This document shows, in pieces, positions 36,275 through 45,279 of a stretch of 64,000 nucleotides of DNA. The first letter of the stretch is position 1; each line of letters begins with the position of its first letter. The notes under the pieces are model-generated. The model was not told where the DNA came from and did no database searches. It saw nothing but the letters and a program-made list of their open reading frames with translations. The stretch comes from Altererythrobacter sp. XM-24bin4 (GTDB taxonomy: Bacteria; Pseudomonadota; Alphaproteobacteria; Sphingomonadales; Sphingomonadaceae). The stretch covers positions 1,331,183 to 1,395,182 of the forward strand of contig QCWG01000001.1 of NCBI GenBank assembly GCA_003149575.1. The letters run 5' to 3'. Position numbers and translations under genes: made by a program.

Positions 36275-37087
36275 TCAGCCTTCCGATTCCATCTTCTCGA
36301 TATATCCAGCGGCGACCATGGCCGCGACCTGATCGAACAGCTGATCCGGTGTGCGCCGCATTTCGCCCATGGCCTGTTCCATACCTTCAGCCACAATGAT
36401 TTCGCGCTCGCCCGCGGCAACTGCATCGATCATGGTTTTGGCTGCGTCATTGGGCCGAATCCCTTCGTCGATCACTTTGTCGCTGCGCCCGCGCTTGCTG
36501 CCGTCAGATGTCAGCGCGTTGCGGCTGACATCGGTGGCTATTGAACCGGGATAAATGACATGGACGGAGACACCCTTCTGGCTCAATTCCGCTCGAAGCG
36601 CATCGGCATAGCCGGCAAGGCCGAACTTCGCCGCGCAATAGGCAGTGCGCATTGGCACGCCGACCTTGCCTGCGATTGACGAAATGAAGAGCAGGTTGCC
36701 AGAGCCGCGTTCAGCCATGTGTCCGATCAACCCTTGCGTGAAGGCAATCTGCGCGGTCAGGTCGATATCGATAATGTCGCGATAGACGCTCATCTCGGTC
36801 TTGTGTGCCTGGCTGCGTTGGGAGACGCCGGCATTGGCGACGGCTGCGTCTACGCCACCTTTCCAATCGATGGCTTTGGCCGTGGCATCTGCAAGCGCGG
36901 CATCGTCGCGCACGTCGAACGGCAGGATCAATGTTTCGCCGCAATCCGCAGCGACCTTTGCAAGCCGCGCTTCATCGCGGCCAGACAGCACCAGATGAGC
37001 GCCGCGGCTGGCCCATTTGCGCGCCAGCGCAGCGCCAATCCCGGATGATGCGCCAGTGATCCAAACCACCTTGCCGGTGAAATCCAT
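36275..37087 (-). CDS. Short-chain dehydrogenase/reductase
   Basis: 270 residues. Cofactor motif TGASSGIGAALA (about 11-22), NAG (about 90-92), catalytic Ser in SSIAGKVG and Tyr-x-x-x-Lys in TAYCAAKFG mark a classical SDR. A basic residue pattern after the second strand (SGRDEARL) suggests NADP preference. The substrate is unknown. It precedes the epoxide hydrolase-like gene by two bases, and the pirin gene lies 36 bases upstream. Confidence 0.93.
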   Translation of the reverse strand: MDFTGKVVWITGASSGIGAALARKWASRGAHLVLSGRDEARLAKVAADCGETLILPFDVRDDAALADATAKAIDWKGGVDAAVANAGVSQRSQAHKTEMSVYRDIIDIDLTAQIAFTQGLIGHMAERGSGNLLFISSIAGKVGVPMRTAYCAAKFGLAGYADALRAELSQKGVSVHVIYPGSIATDVSRNALTSDGSKRGRSDKVIDEGIRPNDAAKTMIDAVAAGEREIIVAEGMEQAMGEMRRTPDQLFDQVAAMVAAGYIEKMESEG

Positions 37088-37123
37088 TTATCTCTATCCC
37101 TGCGCGGATCACCCGCGTCTGTT

Positions 37124-38005
37124 TTAGTCAGTGACGGTTTTTGGCCTTCCTTCGGGTAGCGGGATATACTCCTCTGCGTCTCCCGGCACTTTTGGGAAGC
37201 GACCTGCTTTCCAGTCCTCGCTGGCTCGGCGAATACGCTCTTTGTCAGAGCTGACGAAGTTCCACCAGGCGTGGCGCGGAGTCGAGAAGGCTTCACCCCC
37301 TACCAGCATAATTCGCCCGCCCCGTTCGCTTGAAAGCATCATATTCCTGCCCGGTGCGAGCACGCTCAATTCATAGAGCCCAAGCGCTTGCCCATCGACG
37401 CTGGCTTCGCCGCCCACAAGCATGACCGCGCGTTCGTCCGCGCTCACCTCAATAGGTAGGGACCCCGTGGGCGCGAGCACAATCTCTGCGTATATTGTGT
37501 CAGCATAGGTGGTTGTAGTTGCGCGCTTGCCCCAAAGCTCGCCCATGATGATCGTGGCCTTGGCGCATTGGTCCTCGATAACCGGAAGGTCATTAACTGC
37601 TTCGAACGCAGGATCGATTTCTTCGCGTCCATCCGGCAGGGCGAGCCAGGTTTGTATACCGTAGAGTTTCGGCCCGATAGCGCGTTCTTCAGCAGGTGAG
37701 CGTTCCGAATGGACGATCCCTTTTCCCGCCGTCATCAAATTTACTGTTCCGGGGCGAATGGTGGAAAACGTGCCGAGACTGTCGCGGTGTTCGATCGCGC
37801 CTTCAAACAGCCAAGTTACAGTCGCAAGATTGATATGCGGGTGCGGGCGCACATCCATCGCGCTGCCGACGTCAAGCTGTGCGGGGCCAAACTCGTCAAC
37901 AAAGATAAAGGGTCCAACCATCGTGCGCTCGCGCTTTGGCAACACGCGGCGGACCTCGAACTGGCCAAGATCATGCGTAGTTGGTGTGACGGTTTGCTCA
38001 ATCAT
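37124..38005 (-). CDS. Pirin family protein
   Basis: 293 residues from ATG at 38005; the frame is open to 38134 but the family's usual N-terminus starts near MIEQTVTP. Double cupin fold with metal ligands in RPHPHINLATVTWLFEGAIEHRDSLG and the HSERSP motif. Pirins bind Fe; some have quercetinase activity and others act as redox sensors or interact with transcription machinery. Role here unknown. Four bases downstream of bolA, which suggests one transcript. Confidence 0.93.
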   Translation of the reverse strand: MIEQTVTPTTHDLGQFEVRRVLPKRERTMVGPFIFVDEFGPAQLDVGSAMDVRPHPHINLATVTWLFEGAIEHRDSLGTFSTIRPGTVNLMTAGKGIVHSERSPAEERAIGPKLYGIQTWLALPDGREEIDPAFEAVNDLPVIEDQCAKATIIMGELWGKRATTTTYADTIYAEIVLAPTGSLPIEVSADERAVMLVGGEASVDGQALGLYELSVLAPGRNMMLSSERGGRIMLVGGEAFSTPRHAWWNFVSSDKERIRRASEDWKAGRFPKVPGDAEEYIPLPEGRPKTVTD

Positions 38006-38009
38006 AGTG

Positions 38010-38294
38010 CTATCCGCCCTTATGTTCACCTGGAGCGCGCGCCTTGATCGCCAATGCGTGGACCCGTTCTCCGGGAATATTGTGCAGCGCCGCGTTGACC
38101 ATGCGTTGCCTCTGAAGTCGTGAGACACCGTCAAAAGCTTTGCTTTCGATCACAATGGTAAAGTGCGATTCGCCGCTGCCATCGTCACCGGAATGCCCGT
38201 GGTGCAATGTGCTGTCATTGATAATATCGAGGTGGGTGGGATGAAGCGCTGCGCGCAGCAGTTCTTCCATTTCTTGAGCTATAGAACCTGTCAT
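38010..38294 (-). CDS. BolA family protein
   Basis: 94 residues from ATG at 38294 (MTGSIAQEMEELLRAAL); ATG at 38318 would add eight. The BolA fold is shown by HLDIINDSTLHHGHSG, SHFTIVIESKAFDGVSRLQRQRMVNAAL and VHALAIKA. BolA proteins cooperate with monothiol glutaredoxins in Fe-S delivery and affect morphology under stress. It is divergent from the J-domain gene, with the two starts 11-36 bases apart. Confidence 0.93.
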   Translation of the reverse strand: MTGSIAQEMEELLRAALHPTHLDIINDSTLHHGHSGDDGSGESHFTIVIESKAFDGVSRLQRQRMVNAALHNIPGERVHALAIKARAPGEHKGG

Positions 38295-38329
38295 GAAAGT
38301 GAATTTGGGGGTTCCCATCGCGCTTGTCC

Positions 38330-38941
38330 ATGACCATCTTGCCGTGCGTGGCTCAGACTAGGTTTCATGGACGTTTCGAAGACACCGGGCAGGTGTGCCA
38401 GCACCCTACGTGCCAGCAGGATGGCGAGTTCCGCGCTCCGGGCTATCGCGCAAACGGTTTTGATGGGCCGGGCGAATATCGCTGGTTCTGCTTGGATCAC
38501 GTTCGCGAGTTCAATGCCGGATATGACTGGTTTGAGGGGATGAGCGCAGAAGAAATTCTGGAAGCGCAATCGCCCGCGTCGGGATGGAAGACGGAGAACC
38601 CCAGTTTCAGGCCAACGGCTGGCGTCGATGGTATGCCACGCTGGGCCGATTTCGACGATCCGCTGGACGCGATCAGCGCGCGCATGGCAGGAATAAAGAG
38701 CCGCGCAGAGCGGGCAGCCAGGATGGCGATGGATGGCAGGTTCTCACCCGATGAGGCGCGTGCGCTCGACACTATGGGGCTGGGGCTGGACACCGATCAG
38801 CGGCGATTGCGGCGACGCTATTCAGAGCTGGTACGGCGCTATCACCCTGATCGAAATGGCGGCGATCGGAAGTTTGAAGACCGGCTCAATAACGTAGTGG
38901 AAGCCTATCAATTACTTAGGAAAAGCCGCGCTTTCGTTTAG
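38330..38941 (+). CDS. J-domain (DnaJ-like) protein with long N-terminal region
   Basis: 203 residues from ATG at 38330. The C-terminal ~55 residues form a J domain with the HPD tripeptide (RRYHPDRNGGD), which stimulates Hsp70 ATPase. The N-terminal part contains the FHGRFEDTGQVCQHPTCQQDGEFRAP segment with two Cys pairs (C-x4-C, later C in WFCLDH), possibly a metal site. Not a classical DnaJ: no G/F region or central zinc domain. The arrangement bolA/J-domain divergent is common in sphingomonads as I understand it. Its stop interlocks with the GST stop. Confidence 0.9.
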   Translation: MTILPCVAQTRFHGRFEDTGQVCQHPTCQQDGEFRAPGYRANGFDGPGEYRWFCLDHVREFNAGYDWFEGMSAEEILEAQSPASGWKTENPSFRPTAGVDGMPRWADFDDPLDAISARMAGIKSRAERAARMAMDGRFSPDEARALDTMGLGLDTDQRRLRRRYSELVRRYHPDRNGGDRKFEDRLNNVVEAYQLLRKSRAFV

Positions 38942-39570
38942 CTGCTCTCTGCCGCATCATTGATCAATTTCTGGTCGACTGCGACCGCTTCGACACATTT
39001 CGGTCGTGATGTGATCCGCTCGACATAGGCTTTGAACGCCGGCCGTTCTTCAATCGAACCAAACCGCAAGCCCCAGATGAACTGGCTGCCGAAATAGACG
39101 TCTGCCATTGTGAAACGACTGCCTGCTGCGAAATCGTTTTGGCTTAGCCAATCGTGGCACGCACCCAATGTAAGGTCGAGCGAGCCGAACCCAGCCATGC
39201 CGCTGCGCTCGGGGGGCACCTCCCAGTTCATTGCCTTTGCGATTACCGCTTGTTCAAGCGGGCCAGCAGCAAAGAACAGCCAGCGAAAATAGGCGGCGCG
39301 CTCATGCTCGTCAGGAAGCAATCCGGCTTGCGGGTGCGTTTCGGCGAGATAATGACAGATTGCCGCCGCTTCGGTCACAATGTGATCATGCCCGCCATGA
39401 TGGTGAACCAAAGTGGGCACTTTGTTCATCGGATTTATGCCTTTGAAGTTCTCTGGTCGCGTCGCCCAGTCAAACACCACGTGCTCGTAGTCCGCGCCCG
39501 CCTCATGTAGCGCCCAGCGCGCAATCTGGCCTCGGCTCATCGCGACAGTGTAAAATGTGAACTCGGCCAT
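38938..39570 (-). CDS. Glutathione S-transferase family protein
   Basis: 210 residues. N-terminal thioredoxin-like domain (MSRGQIARWALHEAGADYEHVVFDW, with the cis-proline in NKVPTLVHH and the EAAAICHYLAE glutathione-binding motif) followed by an all-helical C-terminal domain. Substrate unknown; detoxification or redox roles are usual. Ser in the MSRGQ position could activate glutathione. Convergent with the J-domain gene; the stops overlap by four bases. Confidence 0.92.
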   Translation of the reverse strand: MAEFTFYTVAMSRGQIARWALHEAGADYEHVVFDWATRPENFKGINPMNKVPTLVHHHGGHDHIVTEAAAICHYLAETHPQAGLLPDEHERAAYFRWLFFAAGPLEQAVIAKAMNWEVPPERSGMAGFGSLDLTLGACHDWLSQNDFAAGSRFTMADVYFGSQFIWGLRFGSIEERPAFKAYVERITSRPKCVEAVAVDQKLINDAAESS

Positions 39571-39597
39571 AGGCTCTCTCCCTCAGCTGAAGCTAAC

Positions 39598-40443
39598 TCA
39601 ATTCTGCTTGAACGCCCAGCGCAGTGTTTTGCCCATTCCCCATGTTGCGGCGCGCGCAGGCAGGGCGGCGATGCCAGGGCGTTGCAGGCCCAGCATGGTG
39701 CGGGCAAACGGCGGCAGCATTTCGACTGCGTCGCCGCCGAGAACGCTCTGCATTCCTGGCGGGGTACCGGGCGGACGCTGCGTCAGCACCAACTGTGCAA
39801 TTTCGCGTGCCTCAGGTGATGTCCGCAATTCATCGCGAAGCTCGCGGAGCACCTCTTCGGCCTCATTGCGATTGATCGGGACAGGATCTGCGCCCAATGC
39901 TTTCGCAATCACTGCAAACTGGCGATAGTACTCGTCTTGCTCATAGCCAGGCATATCGGGGCGCACATGGCGCAGATATCCAGCGAGAAAGCTCGAGGCT
40001 TCGGTCACATGCACCCAGGCCAGCGTACGCGGATTGGTCGCCGAATACGGTGTTCCATCCGGCAGTGTGCCTGAAACCTTGGAATGGATGCGGTTGACCC
40101 GTTCGATAGCTTTCATCGCTTCGTCGCGATGAGCAAAGGTGGTCACTGCGATAAACTTCGCTGTGCGGCGCAGTCGCCCGTGCATGTCCTCGCGGAAATT
40201 CGAATGGTCTATCACGCCTTGCAATGCGTCAGGATGCAACATTTGCAGCAGCAGCGCGCGAATCCCGCCCACCATCATGCCCACCAGATCGGCGTGCACC
40301 ATGCGAATCGGCGAATCCCTTTCAAACAAGGCTTCGTCCGATGGTGGCGTTGGCTGCTCGCCTTGCGCTGTGTCATTGAACACACCGCGCACGCGCTCGA
40401 CCAAGCCTAGGCGTAACTGTTCTATCGGATCGGTTCCTGCCAT
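39598..40443 (-). CDS. DUF2236 / MpaB-like oxygenase family protein
   Basis: 281 residues from ATG at 40443 (the frame is open to 40644 but upstream codons look non-coding). HADLVGMMVGGIRALLLQMLHPDALQGVIDHSNFRED and FAHRDEAMKAIERVNRIHSKVSG match DUF2236. The histidines in these segments are candidates for haem or metal ligands, as in latex-clearing protein and fungal MpaB. The bacterial substrate is unknown. It is divergent from cobS. Confidence 0.88.
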   Translation of the reverse strand: MAGTDPIEQLRLGLVERVRGVFNDTAQGEQPTPPSDEALFERDSPIRMVHADLVGMMVGGIRALLLQMLHPDALQGVIDHSNFREDMHGRLRRTAKFIAVTTFAHRDEAMKAIERVNRIHSKVSGTLPDGTPYSATNPRTLAWVHVTEASSFLAGYLRHVRPDMPGYEQDEYYRQFAVIAKALGADPVPINRNEAEEVLRELRDELRTSPEAREIAQLVLTQRPPGTPPGMQSVLGGDAVEMLPPFARTMLGLQRPGIAALPARAATWGMGKTLRWAFKQN

Positions 40444-40533
40444 TGGCGAACAATACAGCTTGTTGCGGACTAATGAAAATGTTGACTTCGCAACGCTTGC
40501 AGCGGCGCGTGCACGTGTATAGGCGTTCGATGC

Positions 40534-41526
40534 ATGGCTAGCTTGATGGAAACCGATTACGATGGAACAGGCAAGACCCTGTTTCCAGAGCCTGACACAG
40601 TACTCGACGTGCGTGACGCGTTCGGGATCGATGTTGATTGGCAAGTCCCCGCCTTCAGCCTAGCCGATGAGCGTGTGCCGGAGAAAGACGACAGCTATGT
40701 GTTCGATCCGGACACAACGCTAGCGATCCTTGCGGGCTTTGCACATAACCGCCGGGTGATGGTGCAGGGCTATCACGGTACGGGTAAATCGACCCACATC
40801 GAGCAGGTTGCAGCGCGCCTGAAGTGGCCCAGCGTTCGCGTGAACCTGGATGCGCATATCAGCCGAATCGATCTTGTTGGCCGCGACGCCATTGTTCTGA
40901 AAGACGGCCTGCAGGTAACTGAATTCAAGGAAGGCATTCTTCCGTGGGCATTGCAGCATGCCGTCGCATTGACCTTTGACGAGTATGATGCCGGTCGCCC
41001 AGATGTGATGTTCGTTATCCAGCGCGTGTTGGAAGCGTCAGGTGCATTGACGCTGCTCGATCAGAACAAGGTGATCACGCCGAACAAATTCTTCCGTCTG
41101 TTCGCGACGACAAACACGGTCGGGCTGGGCGACACCAGCGGGCTGTATCACGGCACGCAAGCGATTAACCAGGCGCAGATGGACCGCTGGAATGTCGTTG
41201 TTGCGCTCAACTATCTCAAGCCGGAGGTGGAACAGAAGATCGTCAAGTCAAAGAGCCCGGAAACGGATGACAAGACGATTGCCGACATGGTCAAGGTGGC
41301 TGATCTGACGCGTCAGGGTTTCATGAATGGTGACATCTCGACCGTCATGAGCCCGCGTACCGTTATGACCTGGGCGCAGAATGCGGAGATATTCAAATCG
41401 ATTGGCTTCGCATTCCGGCTTTCGTTCCTGAACAAATGCGACGAATCCGAACGGGTGATCGTGAGCGAATACTACCAACGCGTGTTTGACGAAGATCTGC
41501 CGAGCGGTGCCGGAAAAATGTCCTAA
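40534..41526 (+). CDS. cobS: Cobaltochelatase AAA+ subunit CobS
   Basis: 330 residues. AAA+ ATPase with Walker [10 protein letters not shown] (79-87) and Walker B-like LTFDEYDAG (146-154), plus [18 protein letters not shown], which is typical of CobS. In the aerobic cobalamin pathway CobN, CobS and CobT insert cobalt into hydrogenobyrinate diamide. cobT and cobN are not adjacent here, unlike in many alphaproteobacteria. ATG at 40546 is an alternative start. Confidence 0.92.
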   Translation: MASLMETDYDGTGKTLFPEPDTVLDVRDAFGIDVDWQVPAFSLADERVPEKDDSYVFDPDTTLAILAGFAHNRRVMVQGYHGTGKSTHIEQVAARLKWPSVRVNLDAHISRIDLVGRDAIVLKDGLQVTEFKEGILPWALQHAVALTFDEYDAGRPDVMFVIQRVLEASGALTLLDQNKVITPNKFFRLFATTNTVGLGDTSGLYHGTQAINQAQMDRWNVVVALNYLKPEVEQKIVKSKSPETDDKTIADMVKVADLTRQGFMNGDISTVMSPRTVMTWAQNAEIFKSIGFAFRLSFLNKCDESERVIVSEYYQRVFDEDLPSGAGKMS

Positions 41527-41566
41527 GGGACTGGCAATCACTGTGTTAATTGGATAACACAGTCCG

Positions 41567-43747
41567 ATGTTTGCCTGGCTTCGATCATCCCGACGGAGGA
41601 ATCGCTCAACGGATCGCTATGAAGATGGTCGGCCGAAGGCTGGCTATTATGCGCTCCAAGATCCCTACGGCAGTGCGCTTGAGGATTTCGACGACGCATT
41701 CGATTTTCGGCCGGATGCACCGCGCCGGAAGCGCCGCTTCTGGCACCGTAAGCCCAAGCTGAATTCCGGCATCGAGCAGCCCCGTTTTGGCGAGCAATGG
41801 AAAGAGCCTGAAACCCGCTGGTATCAACCGAGCCATTATCGCGGCCGGCGTAAACGCTGGTGGCTGGTCAGGTTGATCGCGGCATTGCTGGCGATCTTCA
41901 TCGCTATTGTTGCTTGGCTTGCGATAACTGCTCCGCTTGGAAAATCGCTAGAACCGATTGCACCTCCGCAGATAACTTTGCTCGCAAGCGACGGAACGCC
42001 GATCGCTCGAAGTGGGGCGTCGGTGGATGCGCCGGTTGTGGCGAGCGAATTGCCTGATCATGTTGTTGGTGCATTCCTTGCGATTGAGGACCGGCGTTTC
42101 TATTCGCATTGGGGCATCGATCCACGCGGGATCGCACGGGCAGCTTGGACAGGTGTGGGCGGTGGCAGCACAATCACCCAGCAGCTGGCCAAATTCACAT
42201 TTCTCACCCCGGAACAGACACTTTCGCGCAAGGCCCGTGAGGCATTGATCGCGTTCTGGTTGGAAACCTGGCTGACCAAGGATGAAATCCTGTCGCGCTA
42301 TCTTTCCAATGCCTATTTCGGAGATAATCAATACGGGCTGCGCGCTGCCAGCCTCCACTATTTCTACCGTCAACCGGAAAACCTGAGGCCGGAGCAGGCA
42401 GCAATGCTTGCCGGACTACTGAAGGCACCTTCGCGGCTTGCGCCCACTCGCAACTACGATCTGGCTGAAGAGCGCATGCGATTGGTGATCGGCGCGATGG
42501 CGGAAGAACGCTATTTGACCGATGCCCGCGCGAGAAATCTGCCGTCACCCAGGCTTGATGTGCGCAATCGCAATCGGTTGCCGACGGGCACCTACTTCGC
42601 GGATTGGGCACTTCCTATCGCCCGCCAGAGTGCCGAAGCGAGCTATGCCAAGCAAACGCTGACAACCACCCTTGATGCGCGCCTCCAAGGGGTGGCGAGC
42701 CGGGCAGTCGCGAATGCTGCATTGGGGAATGCTCAGGTTGCTTTGGTCGCAATGCGGCCGAGCGGCGAAGTGGTCGCGATGATCGGCGGCAAGGATTATG
42801 CGAATTCGCCATTCAACCGTGCAACACAGGCAAAGCGGCAGCCGGGATCGACCTTCAAGCTGTTCGTCTATCTGGCCGCGCTTGGATCGGGAATGCGACC
42901 AACGGACCGCATCGATAATACGCCGATTGAGACAGGTTCCTACCGTCCAAAGAATGCCGCAGAACGCTATTCAGACAGCCTGACGCTTGAACAGGCATTT
43001 GCTTCGTCCAGCAACGTTGCAGCGGTTCGGCTTTTTAATCAGCTTGGGAGCAAACGGGTGATCGAAACCGCGCGGAATCTGGGCATCACGTCCCCTCTGC
43101 CAGAGGGTGATCCCAGCCTGGCGCTAGGCACTTCGACGATGAGCCTGCTGGAACTCACCAGTGCCTATGCGGCGGTCGCTGCCGATGCCTATCCGGTTGA
43201 ACCTCATGCTTTCCTGCAAGAGGAAGAAGGGTGGATTGAATGGCTCTTTGATGGACAGTCACATTTCCCGGGGCGTGTGCAAAGCGACATGGAACGTTTG
43301 CTGCGCGCGGCAATCAATGATGGTACAGGCAAAGCTGCGATGCTCGCTGGGCCGAATTTCGGCAAGACAGGGACAACACAGGATTATCGGGATGCTGTGT
43401 TCGTAGGTTATGCTGGCGATCTTGTGGTCGGCGTTTGGGTTGGCAATGATGACAACACCTCGCTCAATGGTGTGACCGGCGGCGGATTGCCCGCGCGTAT
43501 CTGGCGCAATTTCATGCGCGGTGCGCGGGCCGGAAGTGACATCGTAGAACCGGCAGAGCGACCCGATCCGGAAGGGCCGATCCGCCCGCTCGACATCGAG
43601 GAACTGCGAGACATCCCGATTGATGACAACGGTCCAACCCTGTCAGTCGAACAGGAAGGGCTGACGGTGGTGACTGAGATTGACGGTCTGCCTGTGGAGT
43701 TTCGACTGACCGAAGACGGACTCGAAATTGAATCTGGCAGGCGTTAG
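41567..43747 (+). CDS. Class A penicillin-binding protein (transglycosylase/transpeptidase)
   Basis: 726 residues. A basic cytosolic N-terminus (1-98) is followed by one transmembrane helix (about 99-122). The GT51 glycosyltransferase domain has catalytic Glu174 (LAIEDRRFYSHWGID) and GGSTITQQLAK. The transpeptidase has Ser428-x-x-Lys431 (PGSTFK), Ser481-Ser-Asn483 and Lys600-Thr-Gly602. It builds peptidoglycan at the inner-membrane surface. Smaller than E. coli PBP1A/1B, closer to PBP1C/2A-like forms. Stop interlocks with the convergent thioesterase stop. Confidence 0.95.
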   Translation: MFAWLRSSRRRNRSTDRYEDGRPKAGYYALQDPYGSALEDFDDAFDFRPDAPRRKRRFWHRKPKLNSGIEQPRFGEQWKEPETRWYQPSHYRGRRKRWWLVRLIAALLAIFIAIVAWLAITAPLGKSLEPIAPPQITLLASDGTPIARSGASVDAPVVASELPDHVVGAFLAIEDRRFYSHWGIDPRGIARAAWTGVGGGSTITQQLAKFTFLTPEQTLSRKAREALIAFWLETWLTKDEILSRYLSNAYFGDNQYGLRAASLHYFYRQPENLRPEQAAMLAGLLKAPSRLAPTRNYDLAEERMRLVIGAMAEERYLTDARARNLPSPRLDVRNRNRLPTGTYFADWALPIARQSAEASYAKQTLTTTLDARLQGVASRAVANAALGNAQVALVAMRPSGEVVAMIGGKDYANSPFNRATQAKRQPGSTFKLFVYLAALGSGMRPTDRIDNTPIETGSYRPKNAAERYSDSLTLEQAFASSSNVAAVRLFNQLGSKRVIETARNLGITSPLPEGDPSLALGTSTMSLLELTSAYAAVAADAYPVEPHAFLQEEEGWIEWLFDGQSHFPGRVQSDMERLLRAAINDGTGKAAMLAGPNFGKTGTTQDYRDAVFVGYAGDLVVGVWVGNDDNTSLNGVTGGGLPARIWRNFMRGARAGSDIVEPAERPDPEGPIRPLDIEELRDIPIDDNGPTLSVEQEGLTVVTEIDGLPVEFRLTEDGLEIESGRR

Positions 43748-44157
43748 CGGTCTGCCATCAGTATATTCATCACTGCTGTTGCGATTGGCCGATTGCGATC
43801 ATCCTGCCATGCTTCCACAGTAATATTGGCATTGCGCCGCCCAAGTCGCGTGATCCGCCCCTGAGCGAAAGTTTTCTTGCGCTTGCCAGCGCTTAAGAAC
43901 TGGACAGTGATGTTGATCGGCTTGAGTTGCGGGTCGCGATCTTCGCGCTGCAAGATTGCGCGCAATGCAGCGTAGCCGGCTGTTTCAAGCAATCCGCTTG
44001 TGGCCCCGCCGTGGAACGCACCAGGTCTGCCCTCGATGATCGAGCTGAACTCGACTGTGAGAACAGGTAAGCCGTCATCGCCCAGACTGTGGACGGATAT
44101 GCCAAGCGAGCGCGCGTAAGCGGTCAGGAACCGGTCAAGATCCGCGTTACCGGTCAC
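43744..44157 (-). CDS. PaaI-family hotdog thioesterase, copy 2
   Basis: 137 residues from GTG at 44157; TTG at 44175 would add six. An AAGGA sits 8 bases before the GTG. The hotdog helix GAFHGGATSGLLETAGYAALRA carries the usual His-Gly-Gly and acidic residue. Likely hydrolyses an acyl- or aryl-CoA. It overlaps the preceding hotdog gene by 11 bases, so the two form an operon and may assemble together. Confidence 0.87.
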   Translation of the reverse strand: MTGNADLDRFLTAYARSLGISVHSLGDDGLPVLTVEFSSIIEGRPGAFHGGATSGLLETAGYAALRAILQREDRDPQLKPINITVQFLSAGKRKKTFAQGRITRLGRRNANITVEAWQDDRNRPIATAVMNILMADR

Positions 44158-44599
44158 TGCGCGGGTCCTTATCAATGGTCATGAATACACCTGCCATCGT
44201 AGCGACCGGATCGCTGCGGTTCCCATCATGGGCAATGCCGCGCACGAAGGCGGCAGAACGGGTAATGCGATAACATTCAACTCGTCCCAGGACTGAACTG
44301 CGCTCTTTCGCGGGCCGTTGATAGTCCACGCGCAGGTCCAGCGTTGCAATGGGCGTGAAGACTTTCTTTGTGTGCCAGATGCTCATGCCTGACGCCATGT
44401 CGAGCAGGCTGACAATAGGCCCTGATGCAAGCACATGACGGTCTTCCTCGCCCAGCAAATCTTCTCGCCAGGGCAGTTCCAATTCCACCCAGTCTTCACC
44501 ATGGTCTGAGTATTGCAAGCCCAGCCAACCCGAATGGCCATGCTGGCAGAAGAACTGCAACGCCTGTTTGGGATCGAAAGGAGGCAAGTCTTTAGCCAT
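44147..44599 (-). CDS. PaaI-family hotdog thioesterase, copy 1
   Basis: 150 residues from ATG at 44599 (MAKDLPPFDPKQALQFF). Hotdog core LASGPIVSLLDMASGMSIWHT and PIATLDLRVDYQRPAKERSSVLGRVECYRITRS match the PaaI/YdiI-like family. The usual catalytic HGG motif is replaced by ASGP here, so the active-site layout differs from the partner at 43744-44157. Upstream 44600-44793 holds no gene I can support. Confidence 0.85.
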   Translation of the reverse strand: MAKDLPPFDPKQALQFFCQHGHSGWLGLQYSDHGEDWVELELPWREDLLGEEDRHVLASGPIVSLLDMASGMSIWHTKKVFTPIATLDLRVDYQRPAKERSSVLGRVECYRITRSAAFVRGIAHDGNRSDPVATMAGVFMTIDKDPRSDR

Positions 44600-44793
44600 T
44601 GTCCTAACCATTGCCTGCAAGGCTCTGTCCTTACAATGTTTTAATTTTTCAGAGCGCGTTCTGAGCGCCATTCCTTTGCTGGTCCGCTGGCCAATCAAGC
44701 TGCACGCGATATGTTGTGGCGTGAAGCGGAACTGTCCGGCAGCCTAATCCTCCCAGCTATTGCTAGAGGCAAGCGATCAGCGGTGGCTGAAGC

Positions 44794-45279
44794 CTAAAAT
44801 GCGTTCCCGGCCAGCGCATCAATCGCACCTTGCAGAATGATTGCCGCTGCATGACTGTCGATTTTTTCCGCGCGTTTGGCACGGCTCATGTCCTGCCCGA
44901 TCATCGCGGCCTCTGCACTTTGCGTCGACCAGCGCTCGTCCCATAGCAGCACGGGCAAATCAAATGCCTCGTTCAAATTGCGCGCATATGCGCGAGCTGA
45001 CTGCGCCCGCGGACCTTCACTGGCGTCCATGTTGCGTGGCAGGCCGATCACTATGCCCTTAATGCTGCGCTCCTTGATCAGTGCAGCCAGAGCTTCGCGA
45101 TCACGCCCGAATTTGCCGCGCGCCAGTGTCTTGCCCGCTGTTGCAAATCGCCAACCCGCGTCGCTGGTTGCGATGCCGATGGTCTTGGTTCCTAGGTCCA
45201 GCCCGAGCAAAGCGCCTCCGTCAGGCAGCGCATCGCGCAAATCAGCCGCGCTGTCGGTGATCAGCGGTTTTGTGCCCAT
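44794..45279 (-). CDS. ruvX: Putative pre-16S rRNA nuclease / Holliday junction resolvase-like RuvX (YqgF)
   Basis: 161 residues, RNase H fold. LLGLDLGTKTIGIATSD gives the first catalytic Asp, GIVIGLPRNMDASEGPRAQSARAYA the conserved centre, LLWDERWSTQSAE the second acidic pair and KIDSHAAAIILQGAID the last Asp. E. coli YqgF processes the 5' end of 16S rRNA; a resolvase role is also claimed. Overlaps the DUF3089 gene by 19 bases; last gene of the pyrE operon. Confidence 0.94.
   Translation of the reverse strand: MGTKPLITDSAADLRDALPDGGALLGLDLGTKTIGIATSDAGWRFATAGKTLARGKFGRDREALAALIKERSIKGIVIGLPRNMDASEGPRAQSARAYARNLNEAFDLPVLLWDERWSTQSAEAAMIGQDMSRAKRAEKIDSHAAAIILQGAIDALAGNAF

Noticed and set aside
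40564-40582. DGTGKTLF near the CobS N-terminus as a second Walker A motif
   Set aside because: It lacks the preceding Gly/Ala pattern and structural context; the true Walker A is GYHGTGKST at residues 79-87.
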